64,000 bases of DNA from Allobosea sp. (GTDB lineage: Bacteria > Pseudomonadota > Alphaproteobacteria > Rhizobiales > Beijerinckiaceae): NCBI RefSeq assembly GCF_017308075.1, contig NZ_JAFKFX010000029.1, positions 124,001 to 188,000 on the forward strand, read 5' to 3'. The translations under genes were made by a program, and so were the position numbers. Numbering within the stretch: position 1 is the first letter of the stretch; every line of letters starts with the position of its first letter. A model generated the notes under the pieces. The model did no database searches. It saw only the letters and a program-made list of their open reading frames with translations, and had not been told where the DNA came from. Below are positions 36,318 through 44,168 of this stretch, one piece after another.

Positions 36318-37259
36318 TCAGGACAGCAGCCGGACCTCGTCGATGAACCGGCGCCGCGACCTGTGGAGATCGCCGAGGGCATCGCCGGCGAGGGCCGCGA
36401 AGGCGACGATGCTGCGCAGGCGCGGCTCGCCGAGACGCTCGGTGAGAGCGAGGGCCTTCTCCTTTATCGCCCGTCCATCGACAACGAGACCGGCATGGAG
36501 GCAGATCCGGGCGAGATCGCCGGCCGCGACCAGCGAGGCGCCCTGACGGGCGCGTTCGAGATGGTCGAGAGCCTCATGGCCAAGATCGCCCTCGTCGATC
36601 GCCAGGGTGAAGCGATCAGCGTCGTGGAGTTCGAGCGCGGCCCTCTGCGCCAAAGCCTCGAGCCGTGGCGGATGACGCAGGAAGGCGGTGAGGCTATGCG
36701 CCTGTTCGATCGCGAGGATGGTCGGTTCGCCCTCGCGCAGATCCTCTGTTCGGGGAATTGTCGCCGTCTCGATCACGAAGGCCTTGCGCTTGGCCTCGGC
36801 GATGTCGAAGCCTGCCGATCCGATCGTGAAGGCAAGTGCCGCCGTCTGCGCCATCGCCGCGTCGTCACCCTGCCGCAGCGAGGCATCGACGCTGTCGGCG
36901 ACCAGGGCGCGGGCGAGGACGTAATCGACGCCCTGCGGCGGGATGATCGCGATGGTGAGAGCCGAGGCGGCATTGAGCAGACACAGCGCCGTCAGCGCCT
37001 CGAGGAAACTGGAGACCAGGGCCGGCGGCGAACTCCCGGCGAGCGCGAGGAAGCGCTGGGTCTCGGCCGCGAAGCCGAGTGCCCGGCCGGCGACGTCACT
37101 CACCGGAGGAAGGCTGGTGACGAGATCGGCGTAGTTGCGCTCCCGGCTGCCCCCGCGAGGCAGGCGTCGTGTGAGGCCGTCGAGGTCGTCGATGACGGGG
37201 CGGAGATCGGGCTCGAGCGCGATGTCGGCGAGCGAGGAGTTGCTGATGGTGATCGACAT
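36318..37259 (-). CDS. array paralog B1: helical protein with PVIDDL/GRAL/RFLALA motifs
   Basis: A 313-residue protein; the N-terminal part reads LRPVIDDLDGLTRRLP, VSDVAGRALGFAAETQRFLALAGSSPP and ALTALCLLNAASALTIAIIPPQG. Full-length sister of the 40511 protein (GRALGF-x-x-ET-x-RFLALA; AFVIETATIP versus TFVLAGAVPP; LDHLERARQGASL versus RDRLERARSGAIL). The shared P-[VI]-x-[DE]-L-x-G and GRAL elements tie it to the A-type genes. Function unknown. I use the ATG at 37259 (MSITISN). Confidence 0.7.
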   Translation of the reverse strand: MSITISNSSLADIALEPDLRPVIDDLDGLTRRLPRGGSRERNYADLVTSLPPVSDVAGRALGFAAETQRFLALAGSSPPALVSSFLEALTALCLLNAASALTIAIIPPQGVDYVLARALVADSVDASLRQGDDAAMAQTAALAFTIGSAGFDIAEAKRKAFVIETATIPRTEDLREGEPTILAIEQAHSLTAFLRHPPRLEALAQRAALELHDADRFTLAIDEGDLGHEALDHLERARQGASLVAAGDLARICLHAGLVVDGRAIKEKALALTERLGEPRLRSIVAFAALAGDALGDLHRSRRRFIDEVRLLS

Positions 37260-37279
37260 GCATGGCCCACAGGGTTTTC

Positions 37280-37360
37280 GGGGGTGACCTCCCGTTGAGG
37301 TCGTTTCCTCCTCTCTCTTCCTCACGCCGACAGGTGCCGGCCGCCCGGCGTCACGGGCGG
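37280..37360 (-). promoter_or_regulatory. composite leader of 36318 gene
   Basis: On the minus strand: hairpin CCGCCCG / CGGGCGG (37341-37360), 39 nt, stem ACCTC / GAGGT with 5-nt loop, then CACCCCCGAAAACC (ending 37272), 20 nt before ATG. Confidence 0.6.
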
Positions 37361-37439
37361 TCTTCCAGTGCAGCAGCGCCACGGGACGCGCGCCGATTCC
37401 CAATCGGCTGACGCCTCCGGTCTCCGGCCCACAACGAAA

Positions 37440-37462
37440 CAGGCGCCCCGTGGAGGCGCCTG
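37440..37462 (-). terminator. terminator-like hairpin after 37539 gene
   Basis: Perfect 8-bp stem CAGGCGCC / GGCGCCTG with 7-nt loop, 77 bp downstream of the stop of the 37539 gene. Confidence 0.5.
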
Positions 37463-37538
37463 CCAAGTTCTCTCACGTGGCCGGCCCGGATAACGCAGGC
37501 CTGATCGTACGAGGTATTGTCGACGGTAGCGTCCTGCG

Positions 37539-37964
37539 TCATGCAACAGCGGAGCTGCACGCTTCCAGCTTGGATGCCAGCAGCGCCACCTTCGCCCGCT
37601 TCTCATCGAGGTCGTCCTCGATATCGCCGATGCTGGCCACGAGTTCCGTGATCTCGCCCTCCAGTTCGTACTTGGCCTCCCGCCAGTGCTCGTGGAGCTT
37701 CATTTCGAGCCCTTCGATGACGACGCACATCGGCTCGGCGAACGCCTCGCAGTCGTCGAGGTCGAGACAAGCTTCGTTGTATTCCTCCCGGGTCAGCTCA
37801 CGCACGCGATACTCAAAATCCCCAGCGGAATACATCGCGGCGATCTCAGCGTAGAGCGAGCGGCACTTTTCGGCTTCCGCCTTCGTACCCAGCGCGAAGA
37901 AGGCCCTCTCCAGCACGCTGTCGTCGATATCGAAATACAAATCCTCTTCGTTCCGATCAAACAT
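37539..37964 (-). CDS. acidic coiled-coil protein of unknown function
   Basis: A 141-residue, strongly acidic protein (MFDRNEEDLYFDIDDSVLERAFF...). The C-terminal third (EHWREAKYELEGEITELVASIGDIEDDLDEKRAKVALLASKLEAC) has a heptad pattern suited to a coiled coil. It is the one member of the array that is unrelated to the paralog family, and it has an A/T-rich upstream region instead of the repeated leader. No family recognised. Confidence 0.65.
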   Translation of the reverse strand: MFDRNEEDLYFDIDDSVLERAFFALGTKAEAEKCRSLYAEIAAMYSAGDFEYRVRELTREEYNEACLDLDDCEAFAEPMCVVIEGLEMKLHEHWREAKYELEGEITELVASIGDIEDDLDEKRAKVALLASKLEACSSAVA

Positions 37965-38304
37965 TTCTCAGCCTCCATTTGAACATACACAACCGCTTCC
38001 TGGGAGCGTCGTGAGGCAATTTCCCTTATGGTTGCCGTATCCGCCTCAAATCCTTCTATTTTTCATGATGGCGACGAGACGATTTTGTTTCAAGTTCTTT
38101 TTTTGTTCTCGTCGGAAAATTGCCTGACAGATGTTCAACTGGAATTAATTCAGAATTTTGAAGAAATGATCGCACATTGAATCCTGCCAGCCGGAGTGGA
38201 TAGCGTCCGCGGATCCAGTCTCCGGATTTTCCCTGCGGCAGGGTCAACACGAAAGGCGGCGCCGGGGGACGCCGCCTTGTGATGATCGCGATGAGACCGT
38301 GGGT
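37965..38304 (-). promoter_or_regulatory. A/T-rich intergenic region with promoter of 37539 gene and terminator of 38305 gene
   Basis: 340 bp without a gene. 38060-38180 is clearly A/T-rich (GATTTTGTTTCAAG, GGAATTAATTCAGAATTTTG) against the GC-rich surroundings, and is the best candidate in the array for a true promoter. The perfect palindrome GGAATTAATTC-type core near 38141 may be an operator. The hairpin at its right end is listed separately. Confidence 0.45.
38253..38278 (-). terminator. terminator-like hairpin after 38305 gene
   Basis: 9-bp perfect stem AAGGCGGCG / CGCCGCCTT with an 8-nt loop, followed on the minus strand by TTTCGTGTT. It starts 27 bp after the 38305 stop. Confidence 0.6.
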
Positions 38305-39255
38305 TTACAGTTCGCCAGCCGCGGCGGACATGAAGCGGTCGCTCTGGCGCGCGATGAGATCGCCGGTGTCGAGAGCAAGCAAGACCAGAGCCCGGAGATG
38401 GTCAGGATCGTTGCTGCGGAACGCAGCGAGAGATTTCACCATCGACTTCGTCTCCAGATCAGCCTCGCTCCGGGCTGGCCAGAGACCGACCCTGGCGAGG
38501 CGGGCATAGGCAAGCATGAGCGCAGCCCGACGGGCAGCGTCGACCATTTCGGCGGGATGATCTTCGTCCTGCGACCAGCGATCGCTCCGCTGCAGGAGTC
38601 CGTGCGCCTGCGTCAGGAGATCCGTCAGGTCGGGCGGCGCGACGAAATACCCTTCGAGGCTGCGCGCGTTCTCCAGCCGGTAGGCACCGGGCTCCCCCGG
38701 CCGGACACTGCGATCGTCGGTGGGCTCGGGCAGGATGGCGCCGACATAGCGCGCCATGGCGGTGACGGAATCCGAGAGGGTGGCTGCGTCATCAAGGCGG
38801 TATTCCTTGACGCGAGGCGGTGTCCCGCTGGCGAAACGCAACAGAAGATCGGCTTCACTCTTGTTCTTGCTGCGCCTTGCGGCACGTTTGTGCACGTGGG
38901 CGATCTCGGCCTGAGCCCAGCGGTCCTCCTCGGTCCGCGCCGGGGCGAGCATCTGTGCGAGATGGCCGGCACGTGCAAGGATCGTCAGCGCCCTCGCCGT
39001 ATCCAGGCGGGCCTCAAGGCCCTCCGGGTCATCGCCCATCAGGATGATGAAGCGGTCCATCTGCCTCTCATGCGTCAGGGCGCGGCCGCGGATGTCGAGG
39101 ATCGACGGCGTCTGGCCGCCGAGGATGGCGAAGCGTTCGATCTCGTCCGGCCCTTCGGGCAGGAGCCGTTCCAGCCCGGTCAGTTCATCGGTGATCGGGA
39201 AGGTGAGCGGATCGAGTTTCAGGTCGGACAGCGAGCTGGGCGTGCTGGAGGACAT
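38305..39255 (-). CDS. array paralog A2: helical protein with PITDEL/GRAL/WPARS motifs
   Basis: A 316-residue sister of the 35227 protein: FPITDELTGLERLLP, ILDIRGRALTHERQMDRF, DPEGLEARLDTARALTILARAGHLAQMLAP in the first half; LENARSLEGYFVAPPDLTDLL and LMLAYARLARVGLWPARSEADLETK in the second; identical end-plan ..ALxxGxxIAxQSxRFM. The basic insert HKRAARRSKNKSEAD (centre) is not in A1's equivalent. Its repeated leader and own terminator suggest separate regulation. Function unknown. Confidence 0.7.
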   Translation of the reverse strand: MSSSTPSSLSDLKLDPLTFPITDELTGLERLLPEGPDEIERFAILGGQTPSILDIRGRALTHERQMDRFIILMGDDPEGLEARLDTARALTILARAGHLAQMLAPARTEEDRWAQAEIAHVHKRAARRSKNKSEADLLLRFASGTPPRVKEYRLDDAATLSDSVTAMARYVGAILPEPTDDRSVRPGEPGAYRLENARSLEGYFVAPPDLTDLLTQAHGLLQRSDRWSQDEDHPAEMVDAARRAALMLAYARLARVGLWPARSEADLETKSMVKSLAAFRSNDPDHLRALVLLALDTGDLIARQSDRFMSAAAGEL

Positions 39256-39278
39256 GTTCGGTATTCTCTCGTTTCTCA

Positions 39279-39360
39279 GGGGTGAGCTGCTCCGGGCAGT
39301 CGCTTTCCTCCCTCTCCCCGCAACCAAACGAGGCGACGCCCCGGGGGGACGCCGCCTCGT
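39279..39360 (-). promoter_or_regulatory. composite leader of 38305 gene
   Basis: On the minus strand: hairpin ACGAGGCGGCG with imperfect partner CGTCGCCTCGT (39328-39360), 28 nt, stem CTGC / GCAG with 5-nt loop, then TCACCCCTGAGAAACG, about 23 nt before ATG. Confidence 0.6.
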
Positions 39361-39397
39361 GCGCGCTATGGTCCGCTATCGACAACGCGAATGTGGT

Positions 39398-40390
39398 TCA
39401 GACGATCTCGATCCAGTCGGTCGTGAAGAGCGCCTGATCATGCAGTCCGAGCCGGCGATGGACCCAGATCGCCTCGTCGACCAGGTGGCGAACGATCGCC
39501 TGCTGGTGCAGCGGGTCCGGGCGGCAGGCACGATCGTTGACGATCCGCGCGACGGCGCGCTTCTCGGCCATGTCCGCCCTGGAGCGCGCCGGCCAGATCA
39601 CCGCCTGGCAGGCGGCCAGGTAAGCCAGGATCTGAGCCCCCTCGGCGGCGAGCCGCAGGTCAAGGCTCTTGCCATCCTCATTCCTGCGCGCGAGATCGAA
39701 CAGGCGTTCCGCGGTCGCGAACATCGCGACGACGCGCTCGCGCAAGCCGCCGAAGTCGGGGCCGCTGCGGGCGAACGCGATCCACATCTCCGGGGCGAGG
39801 TCGAGAACCGGCTGGCCGCCACGGATCGGCAGAAGGTCGCGCAGATCGTACCGCCGGCGCGGCCAGACCGCGAGGTTGCGGTCGTCGGGACCGGGCGCCG
39901 GCGGCGCCGGCGGAACGGTCAGCTCGCCCACGTTGAACGCCGCCCGCATCACCCGGATGCGGCGTGCGGTCGTCGCGTCGAGCGACGCGACATAGTCGGG
40001 CTCCTGGTCGGTGCCGTACGGACCCCGCCCGTCCGCGAGGGCGCGCTTGGCATCGACCTCGTCGAGGCTGTCGGCCGGCCAGGCGCAGACCAGGCCGTCG
40101 CAGAGGAGCGCGGCGAGCTCCATGGCGGCCGCGATCGTTCCCGCCTCGCGATGCCGATCATCGGCATAGGCGACCCGATGGGCCTCGTGGTCGAGCTGCC
40201 GCGACACCCGCGCGGCCTCCTTGAGGTCGGGCCGGCTCCGGCGGAAGGCGATGAGATCTGCGAGCGTCGGATCCTCGCCGAAGCCGGAGGTCAGCACTTC
40301 GATCGGATCGCGGAAGCGCGTTCCCTCGCGAAGCGCGAGGCTGCTGGTCCTGGGCGGCGGCAGCCGGCCCTGATCGTTCTTCTTGGACAT
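39398..40390 (-). CDS. array paralog C: longer helical protein with two WPA-x-S repeats
   Basis: A 330-residue protein. Its C-terminal half aligns with the A-type proteins (PDFGGLRERVVAMFATAERLF, QILAYLAACQAVIWPARSRADMAEKRAV). Its own first half repeats the same helix plan (AMELAALLCDGLVCAWPADSLDEVDAKRAL), so the protein seems to be two copies of one module joined by a Pro-rich linker (TVPPAPPAPGPDD). It ends in DWIEIV. A deleted copy of this gene is present at 25.2-25.3 kb. No function recognised. Confidence 0.7.
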   Translation of the reverse strand: MSKKNDQGRLPPPRTSSLALREGTRFRDPIEVLTSGFGEDPTLADLIAFRRSRPDLKEAARVSRQLDHEAHRVAYADDRHREAGTIAAAMELAALLCDGLVCAWPADSLDEVDAKRALADGRGPYGTDQEPDYVASLDATTARRIRVMRAAFNVGELTVPPAPPAPGPDDRNLAVWPRRRYDLRDLLPIRGGQPVLDLAPEMWIAFARSGPDFGGLRERVVAMFATAERLFDLARRNEDGKSLDLRLAAEGAQILAYLAACQAVIWPARSRADMAEKRAVARIVNDRACRPDPLHQQAIVRHLVDEAIWVHRRLGLHDQALFTTDWIEIV

Positions 40391-40406
40391 GATGGGATCT
40401 TTCCAT

Positions 40407-40484
40407 GGGGGTGACAGCCATCTCGACTGCATCCCCGTCCCGGTCCCTGGAATCGCGAAGGGGCGCTCCGGGAGCGCCCCTTCG
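40407..40484 (-). promoter_or_regulatory. composite leader of 39398 gene
   Basis: On the minus strand: 14-bp hairpin CGAAGGGGCGCTCC / GGAGCGCCCCTTCG (40456-40484), 26 nt, stem CAGTC / GGCTG (one T-G pair) with 5-nt loop, TCACCCCC, then 16 nt to ATG. Shares GCGATTCCAGG and GGCTGT-x-ACCCCCAT with the copy at 25.3 kb. Confidence 0.65.
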
Positions 40485-40510
40485 TCTTCTCCGGCTCCGT
40501 GCTCGAACGC

Positions 40511-41452
40511 TCAGTCCCCCCGGGCCGCAATGGCGAGATCACGCGCTGTATTGCTGAGCTCGCCGATGACGCCGCCGGTCAGGGCGGCGAAGGCGACGAT
40601 GCTCTGCAGCCTCGCCTCGGGCAGGCGCGGCGCGAGTGCGAGCGCGCGCTCCTTCGCGGCCGCGCCTTCCACGACGAGGTCGGCATAGAGACAGGCGCGG
40701 GCGAGATCGACCGTCGCCAGCAGGATGGCTCCGCTGCGAGCGCGCTCGAGCCGATCGCGCGCTTCATGGCCAGGGTCACCGTCGGCGATCGCACGCGCGA
40801 TGCGGTCGGCATCGTCGAGCTGGAGCCCGGCGCGAGCGACGAGCGCCGCGACCTGTGGAAGGTCCTGCATGAAGGCGACCAGGCTCAAACCCTGCTCCAG
40901 GCCGACCATGGCGGGCACGCCCTCGCGGATGAGCGTGGCAGCGGGCGGGACGGCCCCAGCCAGCACGAAGGTCCGGCGCTGCTGCTCGCCGATCGCAATC
41001 GACAGCAGGCGGATCCCGAACGCGAGCGCCGCCGCTTCGACCATGGCGAGATCGTCGGACTGGCGGAGCCTGGAATCGACGCTCCCGGCGATGAACTCAC
41101 GTGCCAGCAGATCGTCTGCGGTTCGCGGCGGCATGATCGCCACCGCGATGACCGAGGCGGCGTTGAGCAGCGTCAGCGCGGTGAGCATGTCGAGGCAGGC
41201 GATCGCCTGCGGCTTTGCCGAGGCCTGGGCGAGCGCGAGGAAGCGCTCGGTCTCCTGCCCGAAGCCGAGCGCACGACCCGCCACAGTGCTGATCGGGAAG
41301 CGCTCGCCTACGAAGGCGGCATAGGCGCCGTCGCGATCACCGGAGTGAAGAAGCCTGCGCGCGATGCCGTCGAGCTCGTCGGTGACGGGCCGGATCACGG
41401 GCTCGAGCACAAGGTCGGCAAAGGTGGTGGCGGTCGGGTTGTCGGTCTGCAT
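40511..41452 (-). CDS. array paralog B2: helical protein, sister of 36318
   Basis: A 313-residue protein with the same length and plan as B1: IRPVTDELDGIARRLL, ISTVAGRALGFGQETERFLALAQAS, MLTALTLLNAASVIAVAIMPPRTADDLLAREFIAGSVDSRLRQSDD, HEARDRLERARSGAILLATVDLARACLYADLVVEG, RLQSIVAFAALTGGVIGELSNTARD. Predicted all-helical and soluble. Function unknown; the B-A order (B2, C, A2 and B1, A1) is repeated in the array. Confidence 0.7.
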   Translation of the reverse strand: MQTDNPTATTFADLVLEPVIRPVTDELDGIARRLLHSGDRDGAYAAFVGERFPISTVAGRALGFGQETERFLALAQASAKPQAIACLDMLTALTLLNAASVIAVAIMPPRTADDLLAREFIAGSVDSRLRQSDDLAMVEAAALAFGIRLLSIAIGEQQRRTFVLAGAVPPAATLIREGVPAMVGLEQGLSLVAFMQDLPQVAALVARAGLQLDDADRIARAIADGDPGHEARDRLERARSGAILLATVDLARACLYADLVVEGAAAKERALALAPRLPEARLQSIVAFAALTGGVIGELSNTARDLAIAARGD

Positions 41453-41471
41453 ATCGGATCCAGAGGTTTTT

Positions 41472-41541
41472 GGGGGTTACTGCCTCCGTGGCAGCGCCTC
41501 TGCGCTTTCCGTCCGAACGGCCGGCGTCCGGGACGCCGGCC
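41472..41541 (-). promoter_or_regulatory. composite leader of 40511 gene
   Basis: On the minus strand: 11-bp hairpin GGCCGGCGTCC / GGACGCCGGCC (41519-41541), 24 nt, stem CTGCC / GGCAG with loop ACGGA, then TAACCCCCAAAAACC, 19 nt before ATG. The hairpin begins 15 bp after the exonuclease stop. Confidence 0.65.
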
Positions 41542-41555
41542 TCTCTCTCTCTCCA

Positions 41556-42965
41556 TCATGCCGCCAATCGCTGGTGGTCGCTGCACTCGCGCAGCCAACG
41601 CTCGATCGCATCGAGATGGGCATGACGATCGGCATCCTGCGGATCGAGCGTGGCGCGCAGGTCCGCGACCTCGATGAGCGCCTTTGGCAGGGTCAGCCAG
41701 GGCACGTCCTCCTCGGTCGTCAGCCGCTCACGCAGCCAGTCGCGGCCCTTGCACCAGGCTTCGGGCGCGAGGCATTCCGGCGCCTCCAGAAACATCTGGC
41801 GGTTGGCGAAGGCCTGGAGGCGGACGTCCCCCATATGCTTCGTGAGCGCGCCCCTCTGATCCCAGGGCAGTTCGTGCCAGCGCTCGCAGACGCGAACGTC
41901 GGCATCCGACAGGAACCCGCCCGAGTACAGCGTGGCTTCCGGGAAGGGCGACGGCTCACGGCCAGCGAAGCGGTTCTTCAGCGCCGCGGTGAGATGGTGC
42001 CGGAAGGCTGGATGCTGGCGGATCATGCGGGCCCGGTCGTGGTAGACCGCGTCATCGAGCCGCTCGGCTGGGAGCGCATGCTGCGCGTCGTCCCAGCCGA
42101 ACAGGATCGGCTGCGAGTTCGCCTTCACCATCCGGATCGGCCGCGCGCCGGAGCGCGTCAGCAATGACGCGATCTCTTCCGCGGTACCGTCGAGATAGCT
42201 CGCAGGATCGATCGAAAGATCGGCGGTGGCCCAGGATGTCGCATTGTCGGGGTTCGGCATGATGCCGACGGCCGGCACCAGCGCCGAGTGACCACCAAGG
42301 CAGATGAGATCACCACGTGCTAGCAGCCGGATCGGTCCCGATTTATGGGCATTGGCGAGCATGAGTTCGACCGTCCGCGGTGCGCGCGCCTTCAGCAACC
42401 GAAACAGCGCGAGCGTGGCGCGGGCATCGAACAGCGCGTCATGCGCCTCGTCCTCGCCGAGCTGGATTCCATTGGCCCGGCAGACGGCGCCGAGCTTGAG
42501 CGAGCGCTTGCCGCTGCCGTCGACGGGGATCGTGATCGCGCCAGGTTCCAGTATGATCGCCGCCCGCAGCATGACCAGAAGATCGGCCCGCTTCAGGCCT
42601 GCTCCTTGCGTCGCATAGGGCGGCAGGAGATGGCTGAAGAAGGAGTGCCGCAGCACCTCCTCGTCATATTGCAAGGTGTTGTAACCGAGGATCGTCGCGG
42701 GCGACCACGCCCCGATCGCCCGGGCGATCTGGCCGAGCATGTCGAGGCTCGACATCGGCGCCTGCTCCAGCTGCTCCGGACGGACGCCGGTGGTCAGCAG
42801 CGCGCCGGGGCTCGGCACGATATGGGCCGGAAGGGCGCAGCGCAGCGAGAGCTCGCCGAGCGGGCGCAGTTCCTCATCCGTGTGGATGAGGGCGGCCTGC
42901 AAGGGCACGTTCCAGGCCGGATCGAGGCCGGTGGTCTCGAGATCGTAGATGATGAAGGCGGACAT
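41556..42965 (-). CDS. sbcB: exodeoxyribonuclease I (SbcB-like), element-borne
   Basis: A 469-residue 3'-5' ssDNA exonuclease. DEDDh residues: Asp/Glu in IIYDLETTGLD, Asp in LGYNTLQYDEEVLRHSFF, and His/Asp in AHDALFDARATLALF. The EXO1 SH3-like and helical C-terminal parts follow (IRMVKANSQPILF, FPEATLYSGGFLSDADVRVCERWHELPW). Length matches E. coli ExoI (475). Chromosomal SbcB is uncommon in alphaproteobacteria as far as I know, so a mobile-element copy is notable. I use the ATG at 42965 (MSAFIIYD). It lies 10 bp after the small 42976 gene and heads the array. Confidence 0.88.
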   Translation of the reverse strand: MSAFIIYDLETTGLDPAWNVPLQAALIHTDEELRPLGELSLRCALPAHIVPSPGALLTTGVRPEQLEQAPMSSLDMLGQIARAIGAWSPATILGYNTLQYDEEVLRHSFFSHLLPPYATQGAGLKRADLLVMLRAAIILEPGAITIPVDGSGKRSLKLGAVCRANGIQLGEDEAHDALFDARATLALFRLLKARAPRTVELMLANAHKSGPIRLLARGDLICLGGHSALVPAVGIMPNPDNATSWATADLSIDPASYLDGTAEEIASLLTRSGARPIRMVKANSQPILFGWDDAQHALPAERLDDAVYHDRARMIRQHPAFRHHLTAALKNRFAGREPSPFPEATLYSGGFLSDADVRVCERWHELPWDQRGALTKHMGDVRLQAFANRQMFLEAPECLAPEAWCKGRDWLRERLTTEEDVPWLTLPKALIEVADLRATLDPQDADRHAHLDAIERWLRECSDHQRLAA

Positions 42966-42975
42966 GGCGGCGATC

Positions 42976-43431
42976 CTACTGCACGCCGCCGGGGCCGGCA
43001 TCGTACCGCGCCTTGCGCAGTTCGATGCCGAGATCGACACCGTCGAAATGCATCGCCAACTCCACCATCGACGCCGTCCGCGAGCGCTCCATCTCGCCCG
43101 GCAGGAAGCTCATCATCTCGTAGATCTGGATCTTCTGTTCGAGCTCGGCCTCGTCACGTGCCGGAGCCTCGGCGATCAGCAGCGCGAAGGTCCGCGCCAT
43201 CGACCGCGCGCCCTCCGCCATCTGGCGGCCGCTCAGGCCACCGTGATCATCATGCGCGTGGTCGCCGTCATGATCGAGAAGCAGCGCATGGGCCAGCGCC
43301 GCCTGCCACATCGGAAACATCCGGGCGTGCTCGGTGCTGAGCCGATAGGCCCGCGCATAGCGTGCGAGGTCAGCGGCCGTCGGGCGCGCATCGTCCTCCG
43401 CGGTCGCGGCGCCGTCGTTCATCATACTCAT
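42976..43431 (-). CDS. small His/Asp-rich protein of unknown function
   Basis: A 151-residue protein upstream of sbcB with 10 bp between them, thus probably co-transcribed. It has LARYARAYRLSTEHARMFPMWQAALAHALLL, a histidine-rich loop DHDGDHAHDDHGG and a helical tail (MARTFALLIAEAPARDEAELEQKIQIYEMM). The His/Asp loop may bind metal. Its upstream region has an AACCCCCGGGAA element like the array leaders. Start at MSMMND (43431) or MMND (43425). Confidence 0.6.
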   Translation of the reverse strand: MSMMNDGAATAEDDARPTAADLARYARAYRLSTEHARMFPMWQAALAHALLLDHDGDHAHDDHGGLSGRQMAEGARSMARTFALLIAEAPARDEAELEQKIQIYEMMSFLPGEMERSRTASMVELAMHFDGVDLGIELRKARYDAGPGGVQ

Positions 43432-43871
43432 CGGTAGTCCGTTCCGGTTCCAGGACCCGGGACGGCTCACCTGCTCATTCCCGGGGGTTCCCGACACTGG
43501 GTTCCGGAATCCGCTCGCTTGCCTGACATCAGGCGAGGATCCGCCTCCGCCCGCTCCCGCTACGAAGGAGAAAGGGTGGCCCGTTGTTGACGCCTAGGTG
43601 GTCCTGTGTGGATGGCTCCCGCGTTGCAAGGGGGTCTGTGACAGTTTGGCGTGCTGGTCGGGTGCAGTCTTGTGTCCGGCCTGTTCGCGCGGTCATCGAC
43701 CGCTGGCCCTGATGGTTTCCGCGGATAAAGGTCCCATTCTGCTTTGCGGGCTTCGACGCCCTCGACATTCGGCGGGTTGTCCTCATCCCCGGTCAGACCG
43801 GTGCGCCATCATCTCACAGGGTCCTCGCAACCTCCTTCGCGCGGGTAGCGCGCTGATTGGGCTACTGATCC
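43432..43871. other. 440-bp non-coding junction between the array and IS110
   Basis: Contains the leader of the 42976 gene (GGGGGTTCCCGAC near 43483) and then sequence with no coding pattern I trust. Contains the array-side boundary of the IS110 element; the exact IS end is not visible. Confidence 0.4.
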
Positions 43872-44166
43872 TCAGGTTGCTGCCAAGCTCGGCGCTGGCA
43901 TGCGATAAATCTCGCCCCGAACCATGATGGCCCAGATCGCCCGCGCTGCCCGGTTCGCCAGGGCGACGGTGACGAGCCGGATCGGCTTGCGGCCGAGCAG
44001 CGGGTTCACGCGAGGATCCGCTGCATCGGGGTGATGCTTGTTGCGTCTGACGAGCGACGTCATGCCGGTGACCAGAAGCCGCCGCAGGTACTGATCGCCC
44101 GTTTTGGAGATGCGACCGAGGCGCTCCTTGCCGCTACTGGAGTTGTTGAGCGGCGTCAGGCCCAGC
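43872..44166 (-). pseudogene. C-terminal part of IS110 transposase
   Basis: Reads LGLTPLNNSSSGKERLGRISKTGDQYLRRLLVTG then MTSLVRRNKHHPDAADPRVNPLLGRKPIRLVTVALANRAARAIWAIMVRGEIY. These are the Transposase_20 domain and the usual IS110 C-terminus. Continues the reading frame of 45216-45953 once the IS630 is removed, apart from a TAG codon formed at the junction. Confidence 0.82.
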
Positions 44167-44168
44167 TA

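Noticed and set aside
34022-43431. Known anti-phage systems (CBASS, BREX, Lamassu, Gabija and similar) or CRISPR
   Set aside because: None of their hallmark nucleases, cyclases, methylases or repeat-spacer arrays is visible; only the AAA+ ATPase and ExoI are recognisable.
43529-43786. 85-residue minus-strand open frame before IS110
   Set aside because: Low-complexity composition with no ribosome-binding site or family resemblance.
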